Assembly (NCBI GenBank): GCA_009829735.1
Contig: CM020620.1
Span: 13,451,420 to 13,515,419 of the forward strand
Direction of reading: 5' to 3'
Source of the DNA: Pyropia yezoensis
Lineage: Eukaryota; Rhodophyta; Bangiophyceae; Bangiales; Bangiaceae
DNA length: 64,000 nucleotides
Within the stretch, counting starts at the first letter, position 1; the number at the start of each line of letters is the position of its first letter. The position numbers were made by a program, and so were the translations under genes. The notes beneath the pieces were generated by a model, which ran no database searches, had not been told where the DNA came from, and saw only the letters and a list, made by a program, of their open reading frames with translations. Below are positions 40,395 through 50,575 of this stretch, piece after piece.

Positions 40395-41453
40395 ATGCCA
40401 CCCGCCGCAGCCTTTGCGGCTGCCCCCCCCCTCACTACCACAAGACCCTTGACGCTGCAGCCGCGCGGCGCGGCTGGCGCACCTTACTGTTCTGCCGCCA
40501 CTACCGCCGCCACCGCGCGGCGGGGGCGAGTGGGGCGGCTGCGCATGACAGCGTCTGCCCCAGGCGGGTGGTGTGAGACGGCGCGCGCCAGCCGCCCGTC
40601 GCGGCCGGCGCGGCTGCGTGACTCGGGTGGCCACCCGCCGGGGGCCGCCGCCGCCTCTGTCCGTGGCATGGCCGTGGTGACGGTGACAACTGGGGGAGGG
40701 GGCGGTGGTGGCGGTAGCCGCAGCGAGGCTGACGGGGGCGGGGGAGGAGAGCGCGGTGGAGGTGGCGACAGCGACGGCGGCGAGGGCTGCGGCAGCGGAG
40801 GCGGCAGCGGTGGTGACGCTGACGGAGCTGGTGGGGATGGGCGAGCGTCCAACCCCGCCGCCCGCCTCCTCGCTGTGTATCTCGCCGCCCTCGACGCGCG
40901 CCCTCTGACCGTCAAGGCCGCCACGGCGGGGGTGATGGCCGCCGCGGGAGATATGCTGGCGCAGCGCCTGGAACAGCCCCCCCCGCCTCCCGGAAGCCCG
41001 CCCCGCCCCCGGGGCGCCTTTCTCGCCACCCTTTCCCCCCGGCGGGTCGCTGCCCTTACGGTCGTTGCCGCCGCCTTCACCGCCCCCGCCTTTCACTTCC
41101 TTTACGCCGCCCTCGAGGCGGCCTTCCCCGTTGGCGCCGCCGCGCGCAACGTGTGGATCCAACTGGGGGTGGACCAGCTCGTCGCCGCCCCCGTCTTTCT
41201 GGCCGTCTTTTTCCCTGCCTTTGGCCTCCTGTCGGGGAGGGGAGTGGCTGAGGTGGTCGCCCAAACCCGTCGGGACTACATTCCCAGCCTACGCGTCACG
41301 TACGCGGTGTTTCCCGTCTTTCAGTGGGCGAGTTTTACCTTCCTCCCGCCCCCGCTGCGGGTGTTGGCGGTGAATGTAGTGGACCTGGGTTTCAACGCCG
41401 TTCTGTCATACATGGCCAACCGGCCAGGCGAGGGGGGGGCGAGCGTCGCTTGA
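40395..41453 (+). CDS. Mpv17/PMP22 family membrane protein
   Basis: 352 aa from ATG 40395 to TGA 41451-41453. Residues 1-100 are Ala/Arg/Ser-rich with few acids, a plastid or mitochondrial targeting profile. A Gly/Ser/Asp-rich linker (about 100-150) follows. The family domain covers about 155-345: LLAVYLAALDARPLTVKAAT, MAAAGDMLAQRLE (the GDxxxQ motif), RRVAALTVVAAAFTAPAFHF with a Tyr soon after, WIQLGVDQLVAAPVFL (the DQ...P motif), and a terminal part QWASFTFLPPPLRVL with VVDLGFNAVLS. The usual final signature has a Trp before x-x-LS; here it is Phe (FNAVLS). Mpv17/PMP22 proteins have four membrane helices and sit in inner mitochondrial, peroxisomal or plastid membranes, where they may form channels. 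The targeting profile suggests an organelle, but which one cannot be told. Confidence 0.85.
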   Translation: MPPAAAFAAAPPLTTTRPLTLQPRGAAGAPYCSAATTAATARRGRVGRLRMTASAPGGWCETARASRPSRPARLRDSGGHPPGAAAASVRGMAVVTVTTGGGGGGGGSRSEADGGGGGERGGGGDSDGGEGCGSGGGSGGDADGAGGDGRASNPAARLLAVYLAALDARPLTVKAATAGVMAAAGDMLAQRLEQPPPPPGSPPRPRGAFLATLSPRRVAALTVVAAAFTAPAFHFLYAALEAAFPVGAAARNVWIQLGVDQLVAAPVFLAVFFPAFGLLSGRGVAEVVAQTRRDYIPSLRVTYAVFPVFQWASFTFLPPPLRVLAVNVVDLGFNAVLSYMANRPGEGGASVA

Positions 41454-42202
41454 TGAGGGACGAAGCGGCCACGGGGGTGGGGCAGGAGAAACGAGGAGGG
41501 GGGGAGGGCTCCGTGGATGCACCGTAGGGTCCGCTTCGTCCGTAAGCAGCGGACGCTCGCTGGCAGCTGAGGCCAAACGGTAGCGCTAGAGGGCGTGATG
41601 TCGATCAGGCGGCGCGGCCTTGCTGCTGCCGAGCGCGTCCTCCGTGGGCTTGCGGATGGCTTGACGTTGCCACTGTTGACGAGCGCCCCAGCGGGTGACT
41701 CTGATCGGCGGGGTCGTGGCCGCAGCGGTGGGGCCATCGCGGTAGCCACCGCCGCGCGGGGCGGTCTCGCCCGCAGTCCGCCACCGCCCCGCACCTGCAC
41801 GTTTCCAACCCTTCCCGCTCCGTGGCAGCTTCGATGCTCGGGCTGCGTCTGCGACGGGTGAGCCGCGGTCGGATTGGTCACCTCTCGCTGGCCACCTGCC
41901 TGCCTGGTATCCGCGGAGTCGCCGCTCAGCACGCAGGATCCACCCACGCACCCGCTGGGGGGGGGGGACGGCGCAAAATGGCGGGTGAGTAGGAAACAGA
42001 AAACGACAGAGGGGTGCCAAATACTGCTGCGGCGCGCCACACACGCCACTCTCCCACGGGCGGGCGTTGCCCACAGCCATCCCCCCGTCCCCCCCTCTCA
42101 ACCCCCCCTTTCCACCAAACGCATCCTCCCAAAGGCACGTACGCTCCCCCCCTTACCCTGCTCCCCCCCCCCTTCCCCTCTCCTCTCCACCCCTTCCCCC
42201 AT
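41454..42202. other. Intergenic between convergent genes
   Basis: Between the ends of the Mpv17-family gene and the cyclophilin gene. No gene recognised; pyrimidine-rich from 42070 to 42200. Confidence 0.5.
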
Positions 42203-43228
42203 TCAGAGCACCCCACAGTCCACGACAGCGATCTTGATCAGTGGCTTATCCTCAGTCATTACCTTTGCTCTGCTGTCCCCAATCGCCTTACCGACCTTCT
42301 TAAAGCCGTCGCGCATCGTCTTCTGGTTGGTAGCAACATTCCCAATGGCGTCAAGGACGTCCCAGCCGTCGAGGACGCGGCCAAACACGAGCGCTTCGGG
42401 CTCCTGAGGCGGCGCCTCAATCGCGGCCCCCGACCCCACATTCACCCGCCACTCAAACGCGCCGCCGCCAGCTGGCCCACTCACCGCGCCCACCACATCG
42501 CGGAGGCCCGTCGCGTCGCTGTTGAGGGGCACCTCCACCCCCACCTCCACCCGCTGGGGGGTGCCCGGCAGTTGGTTGAGGGCATCAATCTGGACGACGC
42601 GGCCAAAGTCCAGGCGCGCGCCCTTGCGCACCCGCCAGACCGTGCTGTACTTGTAGCCGACGGTGCGGCCGCCACGGCCGCGGAGGCGCCCTGCAGCAAG
42701 CGCCTTGAACGTTGCCGCAGTCGCGGGGGCGGCGTCCCCAAACAGCCCAACCACCAGCCGCCCGGCGGGGCGACCGCCAATCGCCACGTCAAAGTACACC
42801 CGGTCCGTGACACGGGCGGCGGCGAGGGCGGCCTCGGGCGTCGCCGCCGCCGCCGCCGCCGCCGTCGCCGACGCCGTCGCGGCTGCAGAGGAGGAGGCGG
42901 CCGACACGGTCGACTGGGCGGTGGCTGCAACGGCGCCCGCCATGGCGCCCGCCGTGGCCGACACCGTCGAGTCCCCGCCCCCGTCGCTGGCGACGGCAGG
43001 CGCCACGGCCGCTGTGACCAGCGGCAGCAGCGCCGCGAGGAGGGGTAGCACCGCACGCCGGGGGAGCGTCGTGCCACTGGTGCCAGCTGGGGGGGAGGAG
43101 GAAGATGGGGGGGAAGAGGACGCCGGGGGGGGGGGTGCGCTCATCGTCACGACCCGCGTGGCGGTCGCCGCCGCCCGCGGGCGACGGAGTCCGGCCAGCG
43201 CCGGTGGTAGCAAAAACGCAGGCGTCAT
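42203..43228 (-). CDS. Thylakoid-lumen cyclophilin-like protein (CYP26-2-like)
   Basis: 341 aa from ATG 43228 (MTPAFLLPPALAGLRRPRAA) to TGA 42205-42203. The N-terminus is bipartite: a Ser/Pro/Arg transit peptide, then a twin-arginine lumen signal (LPRRAVLPLLAALLPLVTAA, cleavage expected after AVAS). A poly-Ala/Ser linker follows. The cyclophilin domain starts near residue 145 (VYFDVAIGGRPAGRLVVGLF, GDAAPATAATFKALAAG) and ends with VVDCGVL. The FHRxxxxFMxQGGD catalytic block of active prolyl isomerases is replaced by STVWRVRKGARLDFGRVVQI, and the C-terminal part (GRVLDGWDVLDAIGNV, KVGKAIGDSRAKV) matches the divergent lumenal class such as plant CYP26-2. Isomerase activity is therefore unlikely; a folding or assembly role in the lumen is inferred. 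GCC repeats encode the Ala run and may vary. Confidence 0.8.
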   Translation of the reverse strand: MTPAFLLPPALAGLRRPRAAATATRVVTMSAPPPPASSSPPSSSSPPAGTSGTTLPRRAVLPLLAALLPLVTAAVAPAVASDGGGDSTVSATAGAMAGAVAATAQSTVSAASSSAAATASATAAAAAAATPEAALAAARVTDRVYFDVAIGGRPAGRLVVGLFGDAAPATAATFKALAAGRLRGRGGRTVGYKYSTVWRVRKGARLDFGRVVQIDALNQLPGTPQRVEVGVEVPLNSDATGLRDVVGAVSGPAGGGAFEWRVNVGSGAAIEAPPQEPEALVFGRVLDGWDVLDAIGNVATNQKTMRDGFKKVGKAIGDSRAKVMTEDKPLIKIAVVDCGVL

Positions 43229-44224
43229 TGCCGGTGCAGGGGGTAGGGAGGCGGTGGGGGCGGGAATAAGGGAGAAGGAATGGGGTAGGTGGGGGAGGTG
43301 GGGGGGAGAGCCAAAGGGCGAGCTGGACGCCCGCCCCACCAGCAGCGGCTGGGCGGGAGCGAGAGTGGTCGGTGCGAGCGTGAGGATGGCCCGGCGGGGA
43401 CTGCCATCGCCGAGAGAAGCGACCAGGCGGAGGGGGGGGTGGGTGCGTCCCCTCTGCACCACCGCGCCCCCACCCCCGATTCGCTGAAGGTGGGGGAGAT
43501 CCCCCAGATGGCCTCGACAAGACAAGACGACTTGATCTGCTACGTTTGGGGACTGTAAAGTTCATAAGTAGTTATAATCTTTGTCAAGTTTCTTGTATAC
43601 TATGGATAATAATTAAATAATCAATTGTACCCATCCCTCTCTCCCAACACCGTTTTTTTTCTATTAGAGACTTTCAGCAGATGCAGATCCCGTTAAGAAT
43701 GCGGTTTATCCCTGACACGTATGCCACGTATGGCCGTCTACCGAGATCTGGTAAAGGAGAGTCCCTTGGAGCGTTTCCAGCGGTGCCGTTTTCAGGGGTC
43801 CCCGTCTCTTTGAGGGGAGATTTAGGAAAAGCACCTTCCCAGCGGTGGCATCTCACCCTCAGTCGCGACGCTTTAAGCTGGGATAGGAAGGAGTCTCGCA
43901 CTATAATCGGTCAATTTAGGGGGCGCCCCCGTGCTTTGGGGGAGTCTATAGTGTCGCGGGACCCCTCCCAGACCACGTCCCAGACGCGTTCCCTCGAGGA
44001 CGAGGACAACCAAGAAATCCAAAAACAGTGCAACCCTAGCTGCAATACAATTCCTGCTGGTCCTGTGGGGCGCGCCGTGCAGCACACCTCGTCCGCGGCG
44101 ACGAGGCGGCGGACGATCGAGTGCACACGCCCGCTGCACCTGCTATTGTTGTCTTTCCCGCCCCGCCCCCGCCCCGCCCCCGCGCCCACCCCGGCCATCA
44201 TCCCACCCCACTGCGAGATCCACC
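43229..44224. other. Intergenic, with an AT-rich island
   Basis: The sequence switches abruptly from GC-rich to AT-rich at about 43556-43680 (TAGTTATAATCTTTG, AATAATTAAATAATC), unusual for this window. A small fold-back lies at about 43896-43960 (CGCACTATA opposite TATAGTGTCG) with the GGGGGCGCCCCC palindrome inside. Likely 5' regions for the minus cyclophilin and plus trihelix genes, or an element boundary. Confidence 0.5.
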
Positions 44225-45238
44225 ATGGCGTCTTCTCCTTCCCCGTCTACATCTCCACCACCGCCAACAGCGGATGTGCCGGTGGTCCCCGAGGCCGGCT
44301 CGGACGCAACCCCCAAGAAGGCCAAAGTCGGCAAGAACATTGGCTGGTCTCCTAAGGAACTGTCGGCGCTCTGTGAGGTCACCCCACCCATCCTCGAGGA
44401 CGCTGCCGTAGGCAGTGGCCAGACGGCGGCCAAGATGGGCTTGCACATCCGGGCGCGCTTCCTCGACCACGCGCCGCCCCAGAGCGGGACCGAGGCGGGA
44501 ACGGGCGGCGAGCTGGACTCCCGGCGGTGGGAGGCACGCACCGGGCGAGCATGCAACTCGAAGTGGAACGAAGTAAAAGCGGCCTGTACTATTTATGAGC
44601 AAGCTGTTGACTTCGTTACTGCTGCCCGCGTGACTGGCAACCCAACGCGCGACCAGCTGCGGCGCTGTCACCTGGCGTGCTTCAACGCTCATCAAACCGG
44701 CGCGGGAATGAGCTCCAGAACTAAGCACCTGACCGTGATTGCCATGGACCAGCATTATCCTGTGGGCGACCCCTTTGAGTATTTTCACTGCTGGGAGTAC
44801 CTGTCGGAGAACACCACGCTGTTGAAGGCCGACGCAGAAATTGTCGGGCCCGTGGAGGAGGTGGGTGCGGCGGAAAGTGGTGTGCCGGTGCGAGCAGCGG
44901 CGACACCTGTTGGCGCTGAGGTGGCGGCCGGCACGGCCGGCACGGCCCCGAAGCGCACCGAGCGGCCTCAAGGGGTCAAGGCCGCTAAGCACGAGAAGAC
45001 CAACAAGCGGAAGATTGAGGGGTCTGAGGATGAGGGGGGCAAGCAGGCGAAAGCTGTGTTGGCTCGGATGGAAAACATTGCGGCGGCATTGGATAAGGAG
45101 TCCGAGCGGAAGCACCTCCGCCACAAGGACTACCGGCGAGTGCACGCGGACAAGCTAACTCTGAGCGCGTTCAACGCACTGTACGCTGGGGTGGCCCTCG
45201 GTGTGCCCGAGCGCATTGCGGCACTCAATGAGCTGTGA
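44225..45238 (+). CDS. Trihelix/Myb-SANT-like DNA-binding protein
   Basis: 337 aa from ATG 44225 (MASSPSPSTSPPPP, in a CACCATGG context) to TGA 45236-45238. After a Ser/Pro leader, residues about 38-185 match the Myb/SANT-like (trihelix) fold found in transposon-associated DNA-binding proteins: GWSPKELSALCEVTPPILED, RARFLDHAPPQ, GRACNSKWNEVKAACTIYEQ, CHLACFNAHQTG, FEYFHCWEYLS. A variable linker and then a basic/acidic C-terminal helix region follow (KRKIEGSEDEGGKQAKAVLA, ERKHLRHKDYRRVHADKL), like the C-terminal dimerisation part of NAM-associated proteins. It is intact and lies 254 bp upstream of, and on the same strand as, a broken hAT transposase, so it may be the accessory ORF of that element. 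Alternatively it is a domesticated transcription factor. Confidence 0.7.
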   Translation: MASSPSPSTSPPPPTADVPVVPEAGSDATPKKAKVGKNIGWSPKELSALCEVTPPILEDAAVGSGQTAAKMGLHIRARFLDHAPPQSGTEAGTGGELDSRRWEARTGRACNSKWNEVKAACTIYEQAVDFVTAARVTGNPTRDQLRRCHLACFNAHQTGAGMSSRTKHLTVIAMDQHYPVGDPFEYFHCWEYLSENTTLLKADAEIVGPVEEVGAAESGVPVRAAATPVGAEVAAGTAGTAPKRTERPQGVKAAKHEKTNKRKIEGSEDEGGKQAKAVLARMENIAAALDKESERKHLRHKDYRRVHADKLTLSAFNALYAGVALGVPERIAALNEL

Positions 45239-45491
45239 GAGCAGTACTCAGGCGAAGCTGTGGGAGGCGCAGACGATTGCGGCGAGCGCAACGGCGGCAC
45301 CGGATCGAAGCGGCACCAGTCCGGAGACCTCCGCCTGACGACCAGTCGCCGCGCACCCTCCCCCTTCCCCACTCATACCGTTGAGCACCCTGTCTCCTTG
45401 TGCCCACTCCTCTGCCCGGCCTTTTACTCTTCCCTACCTCTACATCTGACCCTCCGTACCCCTCCCTGGCTTGACGACGCAGGCCGCGACG

Positions 45492-47960
45492 ATGTCCGTG
45501 TGGAAGGCGTTTTGGCAGAAGGGCGAGCGCTACAAGCGGGCCGATGGCAGCATGTCGAAGAACTGGGTCGCCTACTGCTTTGAGTGCGAGGCAGCGCACG
45601 AGAAATACCGGGGGGCTGTGGCCGCCTGCAACGGCGAGGACGAGGCGATTGCCAACATTGGGATCGTCCCCCCCGCTGAGCCTCTCTCTGGTCCGGCGGA
45701 TTGGATGGCTCCACATCTAAGTACCTGTCAGTTCCTCGACGCTTCTATCCTCGACGTTGACGCCGGCGGGCGTGGGAATCGGCAGTCGGACGCTCCACCG
45801 GACGCCGCCCTCCCTCCCCCTACAAGTGTTGTGTCACAGGAGCCTGAGCAAGATTTGTGCCGACGCCTGGGCCTGAGCAGCGCCCAGTTTCATGCGGTAC
45901 GCAACTACCTAAGCGGACAGGCAGGTCAAGCCGCCCCCGGATCGAAGCGCCGCAGATCAGGCGCGATCTTGATGTCCTACTTCAGCAGAGATCTGTCATC
46001 GGCCAAAAGGCGGACCTGGACAAGCGCCTGCTTCTTTTGGTGGCCGATCGGCGCTTGCCGTTTCGTTCGTGGAAATTGAAGCGTTCATCGATCTTGTACG
46101 TGTACTTCGCCAATCGGCGGTGCCGAGGCTTCCAAGCCGCCGCCGGCTGGGCGGTAAAATCCTCGACACTGCTGCCGCCCTCGCCAAGACGCAGTCACGA
46201 GGCGTGATCAAGGCCATCCTTCGTGGGTCTACGCTTATGCTTGATGGATACATGACATCTGACGGTACCTACGTCCAGGGCGCTGTGACCGGGATTGGAT
46301 CGGAGCGCATCGTCTTGGACGCCAAGGAGGGGGGCTACGTCCACGAAGGGGTCGCCACGGCTAACGAGGTAGCATCCGTGATTGACGGGGTTGAGCAAGA
46401 AGGCTACTTCCCGATTGGATGCGTCTGTACGCGTGACGCCGGGCAGTCCCGCCGAGCTCGCCGGATTGTTGCATTGCGGTACCCACATCTGGTTTTTCTA
46501 CGCTGCTTCGCCCACCAGGTCATCTTGATGATGAAGAATGTTCTCCGAGACTCCAGACCACGCGCGACGGCTGATGCTGCTGTGGCTGCGGCCTGCTTTC
46601 TTGTTCAGTCGTCAGCCAAACTTCTACCCCAGGCACGGGCGTCAATGGACCGCATCTACGGTGTTTCACTCGCCATCCTCACGGTTTGCGAGACCAGATG
46701 AAGCTCGCTGCAGATGTGCATGGCTAGGCTTCTCCAGGTACGCGGGGCGCTTCGCTGTCTGGTGGTCGAGCTGGGGTCCGCGGCTCCCGACGCTCTTTTG
46801 CCATTGGATTCGGAGAACTTCTGGAGCGAGTTGGCCGCGGCGGAGACGATCATCCGACCGATTGCGAAGGCCTCGTTTGTCTTTGAGCGCGACGATGCGA
46901 CGATGGCCGACGCTATCGGGATCTACGGGTGCCTCTTTCACCACCTGGCCAGTGCTTGTACCCATTGTGGCCGCGCCCGTCTGTGTGACAACATCAAGCG
47001 CCGGTGGGCCCAGGATGAGCAAGTGATTTTCCTCTTGGCATTTTGCCTGCACCCTCATTACATGCGCGCAGCCCGGGCGCTTCTCAGTCAAGATCGGCGG
47101 GCCACGCCGATGTCGTTCTTCTCCGCTCCGTGTTTGGCAGACGCTTCTGCCGCCTAATTTGCTAAGTGGTTCCCGGAGAGAGCGAGCGAGCCAACGCCAT
47201 CGTCCAGCAGACGTTTGACTTTTTGACTGGCAATATCGAAAATCTTTCTTGCGCCCCGCCGCTTACGGGCGACCAGTCGTCCCGCGCCGCTGGGTGGACG
47301 TGGCTGAAGTTCTGGGAATTCCTCTCGATGGGTGGCAAGTGTCCTGAGCTGGCCAAGTTTGCCCTCCTCCTCCTCAGCTGCAAGCCGCAGACCGCCTCTG
47401 TCGAGCGACTCTTCAAGGAGTACGTCGCGCAGCGTACGAAGGCCAGGAATCGCATGGGGCTGGCCACAATCAACAAGGTCACTGCGGCCAAGTCTGCATG
47501 CGACCACACCAGGCATCGGAGCGGCAGCTCCAAGTCACGCAACCGCGTGCTCGCTGCGAGCGAGCGGGCCCGATTGCCTGCTGAGCCGACTGCCGCCCTG
47601 CTTCCCGCCGCACCCGACGTGGGCGCCGACGAGGTCGCTCCCACCGATGGCGGTTCCTCCTCAGCTGCCATCCTGCAGGGGTGGACTGGCGGCCTGGAGG
47701 GTTTGAATGACGCGGACGAGGCGACATCCCAAGAGCCGCGCGGAGAGGTACCACCCTTTATGGCTTTTGACTTTTCTGTGCTCGCGGTACCCGAGCGTGC
47801 CTGCCCATCGGTAGCTACTGACGTGGCCATGAATCCGCAAGAGATAATGTGGCGGTTGCGCAGCTTCCGCGCAGCCAAGGTCCCCCTGCGGCACTTGGTT
47901 GGGAGGAGGACGGGGGAGCAGTTTGCCGTGGACATGCGTGCATTGGTGAGTGATGATTGA
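45492..47960 (+). pseudogene. hAT-superfamily transposase, frame-shifted and with stops
   Basis: The N-terminus from ATG 45492 (MSVWKAFWQKGERYKR) carries a BED-like finger: NWVAYCFECEAAHEKYRG, with HLSTC completing the C2HC set near 45715. The frame then moves: LLQQRSVIGQKADLDKRLLL near 45975 is in another frame, and VEIEAFIDLVRVLRQSAVPR near 46070 in a third. The catalytic region reads STLMLDGYMTSDGTY (first Asp), GYFPIGCVCTRDAGQSRRAR and LVFLRCFAHQVILMM (the C/AH motif). In-frame stops lie at 46699-46701 (TGA) and 47155-47157 (TAA). The C-terminal dimerisation domain is recognisable at about 47310-47490: FWEFLSMGGKCPELAKFALL, LLSCKPQTASVERLFKEYVA. Some breaks could be introns, but their number and the plain stops favour a dead copy. 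Confidence 0.75.
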
Positions 47961-48299
47961 ACGGTGTGGTTCGGCGTGCATTGGAAAAAATGGGCGTGAG
48001 GGTGAAGGGATGGGGTGGAGTGGGCCTGGGTGGGCCTCCGTCCGCGTGGTTCCGCTGGTTGGGGAACAGCTTGCGGCCCGGCCGAGTGCCGAGAAGCAGA
48101 ACAATCCGAAGAATTCTTGATACCGAGATACCGATACGGTATTGGGATCCCGGGGTACCGATGGGTAAACGATGCAGAAAGTCGTACCGATCGTTAAATG
48201 ACAACCTTACTCACAGCAGCCTCGGGGCGGCCGCATCACGTAGGCCCGCCGTGCCGGGTGGTGATAAAGGGGGTACGGGGAGCGGCAGCCAAGCGTGGC

Positions 48300-48839
48300 G
48301 GGCGCGGAACGTTCTTCTTGGGGGGGGTGGGGGCCCACGGCCCCGGGAAAGCCGATCCGCACCAGCCGTCGTTGTCGCCTGGCCCGGCGCTTCGAGGGAT
48401 GTTGGGGGCGCGTGGCGTGCTGTCTTTGAGGGGGGGGCCGCCAGCGGCCCCGAAATGGCCGATCCGCACCAGCCGTCGTTGCCGCGTGGCCTGGACCGTT
48501 GAGTGGGGGGAGCGCGTGGTGTGTTGTTTGAGGGGGGGGGTGCACCAGCGGCCCCGAAATGGCCTCATCCGCCCTGGCAGTCGGAGCCGCATGGCGCGCT
48601 CGTTGGGGGGGGGGGGCATGGCGTCCTACTTGAGGCGGGGGGGCCGGCCAGCGGCCCCGATATCGCCGATCCGACCCGGCGGTCGCAGCCGTGCTGCTGT
48701 CGACATCCCCATCGCCGTCGACACCACCACGTCCGGCGCGCTCTGCCGGACGGCGCGCTCTGTTTGCCGCCAACATCACGGATCGCCTCGACAGCCACCG
48801 CCACCTTGCCACCGTCGCGGCCGCTACCCTCGCGGCGAC
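48300..48839. repeat. ~105-bp tandem repeat, four degenerate units, plus GTCGCGGCC tail
   Basis: Units centred on CCAGCGGCCCCGAAATGG, each with a run of G before and a GATCCG or ATCCG box after. The core lies at about 48334, 48441, 48545 and 48648 (spacing 103-107). The last unit continues into GTCGCGGCC-type repeats that end at the LTR-like module at 48840. The same combination occurs at 15896-17010. Confidence 0.8.
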
Positions 48840-49272
48840 CACTACCCACACGTGAGAGAGGGACTTCTGATGGGCTTATTTGTGAGGGACTTGATTTGAG
48901 AGAATTTGAGTGTGAGATTAGTGAGTGGGAATAAATAAGTAGTGATGTTGGCCCCCGACCTGACGAGGTCAGACTCCAGTCGGTGCCACTCGGGGGTAGG
49001 GGGGGGGCTACCTGGCCAACGTGCAGTGGCTCCCCCAGATGCACGTTAAGAGGGACAGGGAGGCGTCCTTGGCCCGCGCCCTCAGGGAAATGGACAAGTG
49101 CACGGTTGCTTTCCTCTTCCCCGTGTGCACTACCGTGCGTATCTGTTTGCTCTGCGAACAGGCACGTGAGGCAACAGGCATAACACTCTCGTAGTTCCCC
49201 TTTCTGTGTTACCTGTCCCTTTCCTCCGAGGGATATTGACACGTGTCTGAGAGGATCGAGTTTTATACCACA
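48840..49272 (-). repeat. LTR-like promoter module, copy 2
   Basis: 433 bp closely matching 5633-6070. On the minus strand it starts TGTGGTATAAAACTCG at 49272. Downstream on that strand the element ORF is missing and minisatellite sequence begins at once, so this is a solo or truncated terminus. The flanks (GGTTC versus GGTCG on the plus strand) give no clean target duplication. Confidence 0.6.
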
Positions 49273-49570
49273 GGTTCCTGACACACTCCCCCAGCACCAC
49301 GCCGGTGCGGTGCGTCTGGTAGCAGCGCTTTTTGATGCTTTTCTGAAGCTCTGCTCGCGTGCGGTGCGCGTTCTAGTCCGCCTGGCTGAGTGTTGCCATG
49401 CTGGCGAGCCACTCGTTCATTGCGGAGGTTGGGTGGTGGAAGGGAGAGACACAAGAGGTGCAGACAAGAGCCAGGTGCCGTTCAGTAGGACAAGCAATAA
49501 TATCCTTTACCAGACAGGCAACCTTGTGTGCACCGCTGGGCCAGGAGACAAAAGGGGGGGCGAAGCATGG

Positions 49571-50575
49571 TCAGTGACAAAAAAAAAAAATAAAAATAGG
49601 AGGCGATGCAGACCCACATGGTTCCCGGGTATCCGCCCGGCCCAGGCGGTCGGCGTCGGCGAGCGCGGCAGGGAGGGAGGCGGGCGGGCCAACCACGACC
49701 ACGTCGTCGTGGAAGGCCCGCACCAACAGGTCGGGGTGGGCGGCAGCAAGCCGGCGCAGCACCAGCCACAGCGCGGCTGCGTGAAGCAGCGGGCCTAGCG
49801 GGTCACCCTGCTGGGCGCCCCGCTCGGCCTGCAGCACCAGCCTCCGTGGCGCGGCCAGCACCGCCCGGCCCGCGTCGCGTTCCTCCCCCCCCTCCCCACC
49901 CGCCGCGCCGTCAGCCGCTCCCCCCACCGCATAGCCGGCCCCCCCCGCGCCCCCGTCGCGCTCGCCGCAACCGCCCTCCGCCGTCCCGCCGTCGGCGCCT
50001 CCGGGCGCCCAGCCGTAGACAGGCGGCGCCGCCCCCCCCCCCTCCACCCCATAGACCCACTCGAGGTAGGGGGACAGGACGGGGAGGGCCCGCGACAGCA
50101 CCGCCCACGCGGCCGCACGCGACACGAGGTTGAACGCGTTCCGGAAGTCGAGCTGGAGGAGGGCGTGATGGGGGTGGAGAGCGAGGTGGGCCTCCAGCTC
50201 GTGGAGCATCCGCTCACACGCGCTGGAGACCCCCACCCCCATCTGCAGCGGCGCAAAAAGCGCCGCCGCAGCCCCCCGCACCGACCGCGCCAGCGCCGCG
50301 GCGACGAGCTTGCGCAGCGTCTCCGGCATGCCAATCGGTCGGAGACCCGGCAGGCCGTCCGCCTGCACGGCGCCCGGCTTGGTCAAGCACGACTCGAGTC
50401 GGTTCAAGCCGGCACGCCCCGATGGGAGTCCGTTATTTGGCATGCGGGGCTGTGACCGGTCATTCGTCCCAAGCAGCGCGACAAATAAAGCAAGATCATT
50501 GGCTGTCACCACGCAACGACCACCAAAAAATGCGAAACCGCCATACTTGCGCATGTGGACGCGTAAAAGAGGCAT
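49571..50575 (-). pseudogene. Non-LTR retrotransposon reverse transcriptase fragment
   Basis: A minus-strand frame with reverse-transcriptase blocks in order: GLRPIGMPETLRKLVAAALA; LQMGVGVSSACERMLHELEA; HHALLQLDFRNAFNLVSRAA with the first catalytic Asp; AERGAQQGDPLGPLLHAAAL; and the catalytic box AFHDDVVVVGPPAS. The catalytic box reads FHDD instead of the usual Y/F-x-DD with small x. The frame ends soon after (ADTREPCG) where a poly-T stretch on this strand brings a stop, so thumb, maturase-like and endonuclease parts are absent. The N-terminal end has no recognisable domain. A Gly/Ala-rich insert (about 49900-50060) lies between the palm blocks. It is best read as a two-side-truncated remnant of a LINE-like element. 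Confidence 0.75.

Noticed and set aside
49577..49596. A-rich run as the poly-A tail of the reverse-transcriptase element
   Set aside because: The run is A on the plus strand while the gene is on the minus strand, so it is poly-T in the sense direction and cannot be its tail.
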